A stretch of DNA of 6,001 bases from Gemmatimonadales bacterium (GTDB lineage: Bacteria; Gemmatimonadota; Gemmatimonadetes; Gemmatimonadales; GWC2-71-9): positions 1-6,001 of the forward strand of contig JABDII010000342.1 in assembly GCA_013003805.1 (NCBI GenBank). The letters run 5' to 3'. The position numbers were made by a program, and so were the translations under genes. This document shows, one piece after another, positions 1 through 6,001 of this stretch. The first letter of the stretch is position 1, and every line of letters starts with the position of its first letter. Below the pieces are notes generated by a model, which did no database searches, was not told where the DNA came from, and saw nothing but the letters and a program-made list of their open reading frames with translations.

Positions 1-170
1 CGAATGTACTCGGGGGTAAGCGTGAGCTGGTCGTTCCACGACTCAATCCAGGCTTGCGGATATCCCCACGTTTCCTTGGACTCGTGGGCCGCGGCGGTGA
101 GCATTCCGGCGTCGTCCGGATCGGCGCGCGCGACGAGGAGCTGATGCCCAGATGCACCTGGCGTAACCAT
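1..170 (-). CDS. GNAT-family N-acetyltransferase, N-terminal fragment (runs off left edge)
   Basis: Only the first 56 codons are in the window, with no stop before the edge. The reading starts MVTPGASGHQLLVARADPDD and continues through a helix-like stretch to SKETWGYPQAWIESW (31-45) and LTLTPEYI (49-56). An early strand of the form L-V-A-R-A followed by D-x-D-D-A, then a helix carrying W-G-Y-P-x-x-W and a T-P-E-Y-I element, is typical of the N-terminus of one bacterial GNAT subgroup. The acetyl-CoA binding loop would lie further left and is not visible. The substrate cannot be deduced. The ATG at 170 is 13 nt after the ppdK stop; the purine-rich match upstream (around GGGCCGAG) is weak, and the next in-frame Met (codon 23) would cut into the conserved start. 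Co-transcription with ppdK is likely from the spacing. Confidence 0.75.
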   Translation of the reverse strand, partial: MVTPGASGHQLLVARADPDDAGMLTAAAHESKETWGYPQAWIESWNDQLTLTPEYI

Positions 171-183
171 GCGCTCGGCCCGA

Positions 184-2850
184 TTACAGCGTGGCCTTGG
201 TACGGTCCATGGTGCCGCGAGCCGACAGCGCCGCCTGGGCGGCCGCGAGGCGAGCGATAGGCACCCGGAACGGAGAGCACGACACGTAGTTCAGTCCCAG
301 CTGATCGCAGAACACAACCGACGAGGGCTCGCCCCCGTGCTCGCCGCAGATCCCGATCTTCAGGTCCGGCCGGGCCTTGCGCCCCAACTCGACGCCCATC
401 CGAACCAGCCGGCCGACACCCACCTGGTCGAGCACCTGGAACGGGTCAGCTTCAATGAGATGGTGATCGAGATAATGCGGCAAGAATCGACCGCAGTCAT
501 CGCGGGAGAGTCCCCACGTGGTTTGCGTCAGGTCGTTGGTCCCAAACGAGAAGAAGTCGCTTTCTTGTGCGATCTCGTCGGCTGTCAACGCTGCCCGGGG
601 CAGTTCGATCATGGTGCCGAGGAGGTAGGGCACCGTGATCTCACGTTCCTGGAATACCGTTTCCGCTGTGTCCCGAACAATGCGGGCCTGCTGTCGTAGC
701 TCGGCGACGGAGGCGGTGAGTGGGATCATGATCTCAGGGAGCACCTGACCCTTGCGTGAGGCCACCGTGCATGCCGCCTCGAAGATGGCGCGGGTCTGCA
801 TGGCGGGAATCTCGGGGTAGATGATGGCCAAGCGGCACCCGCGAAGGCCGAGCATCGGATTGACCTCGCTCAACCCATCGATGATCCGCTTCATCTCGTC
901 GACTGGCTTGCCCAGCTCGTGGGCGAGCTTCGTGATTTCCTCCTGTTCGGTTGGGAGGAATTCGTGGAGCGGAGGGTCGAGGAGCCGGATCGTCACCGGA
1001 CACCCCTCCATGGCTCGGAAGATCCCTTCGAAATCCGAGCGCTGCATGGGCAGGAGCTTCTGCAACGCCGCCTGCCGGCCGGCGGAGTCTTGCGCGACGA
1101 TCATCTCACGCATGGCCTGAAGTCGGGTTCCTTCGAAGAACATGTGCTCGGTTCGGCACAGTCCGATGCCTTCCGCCCCGAATTCACGGCCGCGATGCGC
1201 ATCGGCCGGGGTATCGGCATTCACTCGAACCTTGAGGTGGCGCAATCGATCGGCCCAGGTCATGAGGCGGAGGAAGTTGTCGCTGAGTTCTGGTGCGATC
1301 AAAGCCGCCTGGCCGGCGTGCACGTGGCCTCTGGTCCCATCGATCGTGATCCACTCCCCCTCACGAATCGATCGGCCATTCACCGAGAACATCTTGGCGG
1401 CCTCGTCGACGACCAACCCCTGGGCGCCGGCAACGCAGGGTTTTCCCATGCCACGGGCCACCACAGCCGCGTGCGAAGTCATCCCACCCCGGGCGGTGAG
1501 GATGGCCTTGGCGACCACCATGCCGTGAAAGTCTTCCGGACTCGTTTCGCGCCGGACGAGGATCACCGCATCGCCCGCCCGGCCGATGCGCTCAGCATCA
1601 TCGGCGTCGAAGACGACCGTCCCGCTCGCGGCTCCGGGAGACGCCGGGAGGCCGGTCGTCAATAAGTCGAGCTCGGCGGACGGGTCAATCGTCGGGTGGA
1701 GGAGCTGGTCGAGATCGTTGGGCGGGACCCGTGCGACGGCCTCCTCCTCGGAGATCGACCCATCGCCGACCATGTCGCACGCTATGCGGACTGCCGCATG
1801 TCCCGTACGCTGTGCCCGCCGGGTCTGGAGCATGTACAGCGTGCCACGCTCGACCGTAAACTCCATGTCCTGGACGTCCCGGAAATGCCGTTCGAGTCGC
1901 TTCGCCATCTGCTCGAGCTCGGCGTGCGCCTTCGGCATCGTTTCCGCGAGCGCGGCGATCGGTTGGGGATCCCTAGTGCCGGAGACGACATCCTCGCCTT
2001 GGGCGTTGAGTAGGAACTCCCCGTAGAGCACGTTCTCCCCGGTAGAGGGGTCTCGGGTGAAGGCGACACCTGTGCCGGAGTCTTCGCCCGTGTTTCCGAA
2101 GACCATCGCCATCACATTGACCGCCGTACCGAGGGAATGCGGGATGTCATGGAGCTTGCGGTAGTCGATCGCACGCTTGGTGTTCCAGCTCTCGAACACC
2201 GCGGCGATCGCACCCCAGAGCTGCTCCATCGGGTCCTCGGGGAACCCGTGTCCGGTCTCTTGCTCGATGAGGCTCTTGAACGCACTCACCAGCGCGGCAA
2301 GGTCATCGACTGGCAGGTCGATGTCTCGGGCCACGTTGCGCGCCTTCTTCCGCTCGTCGAGCAGAGCCTCAAAGCGCTCTTTCGGCACGTCGTACACCAC
2401 GGCGGCGTACATCTGCACGAAACGCCGATAACTATCCCACGCGAAGCGCGGGTTTCCGCTCTCACGCTCGAGGGCTACGACGGTGGCATCGTTGAGGCCG
2501 AGATTGAGAATGGTCTCCATCATGCCTGGCATCGACAACGCGGCGCCCGACCGTACCGAGACCAGAAGCGGATTCGTCTCCGCGCCGAACTGCCGGCGAG
2601 TAGCAGCTTCGACCCGGTGGAGGCAGGCCTGGACCTGGGACTGAAGACCGCCCGGAAAGGCCCGCGTTTGGAGATAGGTCTGACAGAGCGTGCTTGCGAT
2701 GGTGAATCCCGGAGGGACAGAGACGCCAATGCTCGTCATCTCGGCGAGGGCGGCGCCTTTTCCCCCCAAGACGTCCTTCATCGCGGCGGAGCCGTCGGCT
2801 CGACCCTGTCCGAAGAAATAGACGAGGGGTTGGGTAGTCGTTGTGCTCAT
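184..2850 (-). CDS. ppdK: Pyruvate, phosphate dikinase
   Basis: Interconverts pyruvate + ATP + Pi and PEP + AMP + PPi in the cytosol, serving gluconeogenesis in one direction and PPi-dependent glycolysis in the other. The product is 888 residues, close to the Clostridium symbiosum enzyme (about 874). The N-terminal ATP-grasp domain opens with YFFGQG (11-16), MKDVLGGKGAALAEM (24-38) and VPPGFTI (45-51), and has SVRSGAALSMPGMMETILNL (98-117). The swivelling phosphohistidine domain has TARGGMTSHAAVVARGMGKP (452-471), with phospho-acceptor His460 and the neighbouring Thr458 that is the regulatory site in plant enzymes. The C-terminal PEP/pyruvate barrel has LCRTEHMFF (564-572), RLLDPPLHEF (622-631), LGLRGCR (667-673), TMIELPRAAL (746-755), SFGTNDLTQTTWGLSRDD (768-785) and GICGEHGGE (833-841) with catalytic Cys835. 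All expected active-site residues seem present. An in-frame ATG at 2943 would add 31 unconserved residues inside purF; 2850 is preferred because the family sequence starts just after it and it forms the ATGA overlap. Confidence 0.97.
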   Translation of the reverse strand: MSTTTTQPLVYFFGQGRADGSAAMKDVLGGKGAALAEMTSIGVSVPPGFTIASTLCQTYLQTRAFPGGLQSQVQACLHRVEAATRRQFGAETNPLLVSVRSGAALSMPGMMETILNLGLNDATVVALERESGNPRFAWDSYRRFVQMYAAVVYDVPKERFEALLDERKKARNVARDIDLPVDDLAALVSAFKSLIEQETGHGFPEDPMEQLWGAIAAVFESWNTKRAIDYRKLHDIPHSLGTAVNVMAMVFGNTGEDSGTGVAFTRDPSTGENVLYGEFLLNAQGEDVVSGTRDPQPIAALAETMPKAHAELEQMAKRLERHFRDVQDMEFTVERGTLYMLQTRRAQRTGHAAVRIACDMVGDGSISEEEAVARVPPNDLDQLLHPTIDPSAELDLLTTGLPASPGAASGTVVFDADDAERIGRAGDAVILVRRETSPEDFHGMVVAKAILTARGGMTSHAAVVARGMGKPCVAGAQGLVVDEAAKMFSVNGRSIREGEWITIDGTRGHVHAGQAALIAPELSDNFLRLMTWADRLRHLKVRVNADTPADAHRGREFGAEGIGLCRTEHMFFEGTRLQAMREMIVAQDSAGRQAALQKLLPMQRSDFEGIFRAMEGCPVTIRLLDPPLHEFLPTEQEEITKLAHELGKPVDEMKRIIDGLSEVNPMLGLRGCRLAIIYPEIPAMQTRAIFEAACTVASRKGQVLPEIMIPLTASVAELRQQARIVRDTAETVFQEREITVPYLLGTMIELPRAALTADEIAQESDFFSFGTNDLTQTTWGLSRDDCGRFLPHYLDHHLIEADPFQVLDQVGVGRLVRMGVELGRKARPDLKIGICGEHGGEPSSVVFCDQLGLNYVSCSPFRVPIARLAAAQAALSARGTMDRTKATL
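2847..2850 (-). promoter_or_regulatory. ATGA stop-start overlap coupling purF to ppdK
   Basis: The minus strand reads ATGA: the ppdK ATG occupies 2850-2848 and the purF TGA 2849-2847. The roughly 25 nt upstream of this ATG are pyrimidine- and C-rich with no clear Shine-Dalgarno sequence. Re-initiation by ribosomes that have just terminated purF is therefore the likely source of ppdK translation. The coupling itself is inferred from the arrangement. Confidence 0.7.
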
Positions 2851-4241
2851 GCGTGTGTCGGGATGAGAGGTGGTATCTGACGTAGCTGGATCGGGTTGTC
2901 CGGAATGTGGGTGGGATACTGGTTCGAGAAACAAGCGTGACAATACCCGTTTTCCCCGCCCGCCGCGCTCAGCATGCCTTCGAGCGAAAGGTAGGCCAAG
3001 GAATCCACGCCCAAATGTGCGCGAATGTCATCGAGCGATCGCGTGGTGGCGATCAACTCCTCGGGATTCGGGGTATCGATTCCATAGTGGCATGGTCCGA
3101 TGATGGGCGGCGACGCGAGTCGCAGATGAACTTTGCGTGCGCCTGCGGCACGGATCATCTGTACCAGTCCCTTGCTCGTCGTCCCCCGCACCAGGCTGTC
3201 ATCGACGACCGCAACCGATTTGCCATCGATCACTTCCCGGACCGGGTTGAACTTGATGCGGACCTTGGCAACCCGATGCGCCTGGGACGGCTGAATGAAG
3301 GTGCGTCCGATGTAGTGGTTCCGGATCAACCCGTGCTCCAACTTGATCCCCGAGACTTCCGAGAACCCGAGCGCCATTGCATTCGCGCTGTCGGGGACGC
3401 TGAACACCACCTCAGCATCGTCGGCAGGGTGCTCCCGGGCGAGGTGCCGGCCTAGTTCACGTCGCACTCGGTCTACCGAGTGCCCGAATATCTGGCTGTC
3501 CGGTCGAGAGAAATAGACCAACTCGAAGACGCAACGACTTCTCGGGCGTGACCCAAGGGGTGGTAACTCCTCCAGCTGACCGTCCGTGATTCGAACGAAA
3601 TCCCCCGGTTCGAGCTCCCTGATCACGGTGGCACCCAGAAGATCGAAGGCGCAGGTCTCCGAAGCGACAATTAGTCCAGACCCCAGGCGAGCGAGGAAAA
3701 GCGGGCGGAACCCGCGGCTATCAACCGCGGCGTAGAGCGTGCGACCGATACCGATCACGAGGCTGTAGGCACCCTCCACCTGTTCCAACGCCCCGCGGAT
3801 CTGTTGGGCGGGATCTCGTGCTACCGATCGAGCGATGAGATGAACCAGGACTTCGCTGTCGCTCGAACTCATGAAGAGCGCGCCCTGGTCGACCAAGTCA
3901 TCCTTGATTTCCGCCGCGTTGGTCAGGTTGCCGTTGTGCGACAGCGAGAGCGGCACATTCCGGTAGTTGACGAGCCGCGGCTGTGCATTGGCTAGGACCG
4001 TGCTTCCCGCCGTCGAGTAGCGAGTATGCCCGATGGCGATATCACCCGGGAGGTTATCGAGGACAGCATCCGAAAACACTTCGGACACCAGCCCCATCCC
4101 CAGGTGGGAATGCGCCCGGCCATCGGGATCGACGGACACGATGCCGGCGCTTTCCTGACCCCGATGTTGCAGAGCGTACAGCCCCGAATACGCGACCCGA
4201 GCGGCCTCGGGGACTCCTGAGACGCCGAGCACGCCGCACAT
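2847..4241 (-). CDS. purF: Amidophosphoribosyltransferase PurF, iron-sulfur type
   Basis: Commits PRPP to purine synthesis: PRPP + glutamine + water gives phosphoribosylamine + glutamate + PPi, in the cytosol. The 464 residues form a class II glutamine amidotransferase half followed by a phosphoribosyltransferase half. Visible glutaminase features are the nucleophile Cys2 (MCGVLGV), HRGQESAGI (26-34), HTRYST (72-77, with Arg74), NGNL (103-106) and SSDSEV (126-131). The synthase half has RNHYIGRTFI (307-316) and the PRPP loop VAVVDDSLVRGTT (343-355). Cys237, Cys384, Cys434 and Cys437 sit where the Bacillus subtilis enzyme binds its [4Fe-4S] cluster, which suggests oxygen-sensitive turnover. 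The start is fixed: the codon two places upstream of ATG is the purL TGA in the same frame, so no longer N-terminus exists. Methionine removal alone would expose Cys2, with no propeptide. End-product inhibition by purine nucleotides is a family property. The stop overlaps the ppdK start. Confidence 0.98.
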   Translation of the reverse strand: MCGVLGVSGVPEAARVAYSGLYALQHRGQESAGIVSVDPDGRAHSHLGMGLVSEVFSDAVLDNLPGDIAIGHTRYSTAGSTVLANAQPRLVNYRNVPLSLSHNGNLTNAAEIKDDLVDQGALFMSSSDSEVLVHLIARSVARDPAQQIRGALEQVEGAYSLVIGIGRTLYAAVDSRGFRPLFLARLGSGLIVASETCAFDLLGATVIRELEPGDFVRITDGQLEELPPLGSRPRSRCVFELVYFSRPDSQIFGHSVDRVRRELGRHLAREHPADDAEVVFSVPDSANAMALGFSEVSGIKLEHGLIRNHYIGRTFIQPSQAHRVAKVRIKFNPVREVIDGKSVAVVDDSLVRGTTSKGLVQMIRAAGARKVHLRLASPPIIGPCHYGIDTPNPEELIATTRSLDDIRAHLGVDSLAYLSLEGMLSAAGGENGYCHACFSNQYPTHIPDNPIQLRQIPPLIPTHA

Positions 4242-4244
4242 CGG

Positions 4245-6001
4245 TCAGGCCTCCCGGCGCGTGTCGCGGCCCGCCTGGCCCATACGACGCGGGAGCGCAT
4301 CGAAGTACAGGGTGCGGAGTCGCTGGATGTCCCAAGACAGTACGGCGCCCTCCACCCGGATTTCCAGTCGCTGCCCCGAATCAGTGACCGAACCGACCGT
4401 GGTCGCGGGCACGCCTGCGTCGGAGGCCAGGCGGAGCACCCTCGCCTCGTTGGCCGCGTGGCAGGAGACGACCGCGCGGGCTCCGTTCTCACCATAGAGG
4501 ATCTGTTCGATGCTCATTCCTTTCGCGAGGCGCGTGAGATCGATCGTGGCACCGAAACTCGGCGGTGCGTAGGGGCCGGCCATGGCAGACTCTGCGAGCG
4601 CGACGGCGAGCCCGCCGTCGGAGCAATCATGGGCGGAGGAAGCCAGCATGCCCTGGGCAAGGGCGATGAGGAGTTGCTGGAGGGCGCGTTCGGCATCCAG
4701 ATCCACCAGCGCGGGCCGGCCCCCGGTGAAGTCATGGACGTGGGCCCAATAGGCCGACCCGCCCATGTCACCCGTGGCCTCACCCAAGACGATGATCCGG
4801 TCACCGGGGGAACGAAAGTGACTCCCAACCGCATCCTGTACGCGATCGAGCAGGCCGACCATGCCGATGGTCGGCGTGGGGTCGATCGCCCCAACTGGGC
4901 TTTCATTGTAGAAGGAGACATTCCCTCCGGTGACGGGCGTGTCGAAGGCCCGGCACGCATCGCCGATCCCTCGACAGGTTTCCTGGAATTGGAAGAAGAC
5001 ATCGGGGCGTTCCGGGTTTCCGAAGTTGAGACAATCGGTGACCCCGATCGGGACGGCACCGGTGCAAGCGATGTTCCTCGCCGCCTCCGCCACCGCGGCC
5101 TTCGCTCCCTCGTACGGATCGAGGGCGACCAAGCGAGCGTTGCAGTCCACCGTGAGGGCGAGGCCAAAGCTGGTTCCCTCCACCCGCACCACTCCGGCGT
5201 CTCCGCCGGGCGCCAACCTGGTGTTGGCCCGTACGGTGGAATCGTACTGCTCGTAGACCCACTGCTTGCTCGCGATCGTCGGGCAATCGAGCAACGCCTC
5301 GAGCGCCCGTTCCGGGTCTACCCGCGGACCGGATGCCGGCTGAGTGGCGCGACGTTTCGCGGCTGCGGGGTCTTCCTTCGCGTCGGGTTGGTAGACTGGG
5401 CAGTCCGAAATCAACCGGTCACCTGGAATCGCGGCAACCACCACGTCGCCGTGGCGAACTCGGTACACCCCGTCATCGGTAACCGAACCGATCGGGGTGG
5501 CGGTCAGCTCCCACTTCTGGCATATGGCCTGGACGTCGGCGACCCGATCAGGCTCGGCAACCACCAACATGCGCTCCTGGGATTCGGAGAGGAGGATTTC
5601 ATACGGTGTCATACCTGGCACACGGGTCGGAACGCGCGCCGTGTCCAGGTCCACGCCGACGCCGCCACGTGCTGCCATTTCCGCTGACGAACTGGTGAGG
5701 CCGGCGGCGCCCATATCCTGGATGGCCACGATGATGCGACGCTCGATCAACTCGAGACTGACCTCGAGGAGGAGCTTCTCTGTGAAGGGGTCGCCGACCT
5801 GCACTTGTGGCCGTCGGGCCTCACTCTCCGCCGTAAGCTCTTCGGATGCGAAGCTCGCGCCGTGAATGCCATCACGCCCGGTGCGGGCTCCCACCACCAG
5901 GAGTACGTTGCCCACTCCTTCCGCCTTGGCCCGCATGACATCGTCGGCCCGAAGGACACCCACACACATCGCGTTCACCAGGGGGTTGCCCATGTACGTT
6001 G
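4245..6001 (-). CDS. purL: Phosphoribosylformylglycinamidine synthase subunit PurL, 5' end beyond window
   Basis: Large subunit of FGAM synthase, cytosolic, de novo purine synthesis: FGAR + ATP + glutamine-derived ammonia gives FGAM + ADP + Pi. The 585 visible codons lack a start. The ATG at 5993 is internal, because the frame stays open to the window edge and the following GNPLVNAMCVGVL lies well inside the family. About 180 N-terminal residues, including the catalytic His region, should lie to the right (from recalled Bacillus PurL length). Counting from the Met at 5993, visible motifs are GARTGRDGIHGASFAS (36-51), VQVGDPF (64-70), IQDMGAAGLTSSSAEMA (91-107) and LLSESQERML (134-143). The second AIRS-like half shows YDSTVRANT (250-258), DPYEGAKAAVAEAARN (292-307), DCLNFGNPE (320-328), TPVTGGNVSFYNE (352-364) and HDCSDGGLAVALAES (455-469). 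The end matches the small PurL type, with no fused glutaminase domain, so separate PurS and PurQ are expected. The TGA stop is 3 nt before purF. Confidence 0.97.
   Translation of the reverse strand, partial: TYMGNPLVNAMCVGVLRADDVMRAKAEGVGNVLLVVGARTGRDGIHGASFASEELTAESEARRPQVQVGDPFTEKLLLEVSLELIERRIIVAIQDMGAAGLTSSSAEMAARGGVGVDLDTARVPTRVPGMTPYEILLSESQERMLVVAEPDRVADVQAICQKWELTATPIGSVTDDGVYRVRHGDVVVAAIPGDRLISDCPVYQPDAKEDPAAAKRRATQPASGPRVDPERALEALLDCPTIASKQWVYEQYDSTVRANTRLAPGGDAGVVRVEGTSFGLALTVDCNARLVALDPYEGAKAAVAEAARNIACTGAVPIGVTDCLNFGNPERPDVFFQFQETCRGIGDACRAFDTPVTGGNVSFYNESPVGAIDPTPTIGMVGLLDRVQDAVGSHFRSPGDRIIVLGEATGDMGGSAYWAHVHDFTGGRPALVDLDAERALQQLLIALAQGMLASSAHDCSDGGLAVALAESAMAGPYAPPSFGATIDLTRLAKGMSIEQILYGENGARAVVSCHAANEARVLRLASDAGVPATTVGSVTDSGQRLEIRVEGAVLSWDIQRLRTLYFDALPRRMGQAGRDTRREA
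4250..4255 (-). promoter_or_regulatory. Shine-Dalgarno site of purF, inside the purL 3' end
   Basis: On the minus strand this reads GGGAGG, 8 nt before the purF ATG at 4241-4239. It lies within the last codons of purL, so ribosomes finishing purL pass over it. It is the clearest ribosome binding site in the window and supports the chosen purF start. Confidence 0.75.

Noticed and set aside
171..183. Possible terminator between ppdK and the GNAT gene
   Set aside because: The gap is only 13 nt, with no stem-loop and no T-run.
169..699. Open frame of 176 codons on the plus strand, antisense to the ppdK 3' end
   Set aside because: It is a shadow of the conserved PPDK C-terminal domain, with no domain and no supporting context.
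1241..1375. Several ATCGATCG-like palindromes close together
   Set aside because: They fall in different codon contexts of ppdK, and similar GATC-containing words recur throughout this GC-rich window. There is no regular spacing and no sign of a site array.
919..1665. Open frame of 248 codons on the plus strand, antisense to ppdK
   Set aside because: It lies wholly within the conserved PPDK coding sequence, shows no family motifs, and its composition (rich in R, G, H, E, D) is typical of antisense shadows.
2137..2880. Open frame of 247 codons on the plus strand, spanning the ppdK 5' region
   Set aside because: It covers the conserved ATP-grasp region of PPDK on the other strand and crosses the purF-ppdK junction. 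No domain is recognisable.
2851..2943. Longer ppdK start at 2943, adding 31 residues
   Set aside because: The extra segment is Pro/Ser/Thr-rich and unlike any PPDK N-terminus, and it would overlap the purF CxxC cluster region by nearly 100 nt. The start at 2850 gives the family length and the ATGA overlap.
4458..5687. Open frame of 409 codons on the plus strand, antisense to purL
   Set aside because: It mirrors a strongly conserved PurL reading frame in high-GC DNA, shows no recognisable domain, and has no clean start signal or neighbours on that strand. It is a codon-bias shadow.
5991..5993. purL start codon at 5993
   Set aside because: The frame continues open to the window edge (Thr-Tyr precede the Met), and the sequence that follows matches the middle of PurL, so this Met is internal.

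Overview
The window is a compact stretch of bacterial housekeeping DNA, about 60% GC by eye. All four genes lie on the minus strand, so transcription runs from right (6001) to left (1). The order is purL (3' part only), purF, a pyruvate phosphate dikinase gene (ppdK), and the start of a GNAT-family acetyltransferase gene that runs off the left edge. Coding density is nearly total. The gaps are 3 nt (purL to purF), a 4-nt overlap (purF to ppdK) and 13 nt (ppdK to the GNAT gene). I see no room for an internal terminator or a separate conventional promoter, and no RNA gene, insertion sequence, CRISPR array or repeat.

Region by region. 6001-4245 encodes the last ~585 residues of the formylglycinamidine ribonucleotide synthase large subunit, of the small PurL type that works with PurS and PurQ. 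4241-2847 encodes a complete 464-residue amidophosphoribosyltransferase of the Bacillus-like iron-sulfur type. 2850-184 encodes a complete 888-residue pyruvate phosphate dikinase. 170-1 encodes the first 56 residues of a GNAT-fold protein.

PurL and PurF catalyse two steps of de novo purine synthesis, and purL-purF adjacency is familiar from Bacillus-type pur operons. The unusual part is the ppdK gene, which starts inside the purF stop codon (ATGA). One chemical link is suggestive. PRPP synthesis releases AMP and PurF releases PPi, and these are the two co-substrates PPDK needs, with PEP, to make ATP in its reverse direction. Whether the cell uses it this way is inference.

The organism cannot be named securely. 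High GC, short gaps and the Fe-S PurF/small PurL type fit many free-living bacteria. Gemmatimonadota or a similar high-GC phylum is only a weak guess. No clearly new biological system is visible; the observations worth checking are the purF-ppdK coupling and the lack of a propeptide on an Fe-S-type PurF.
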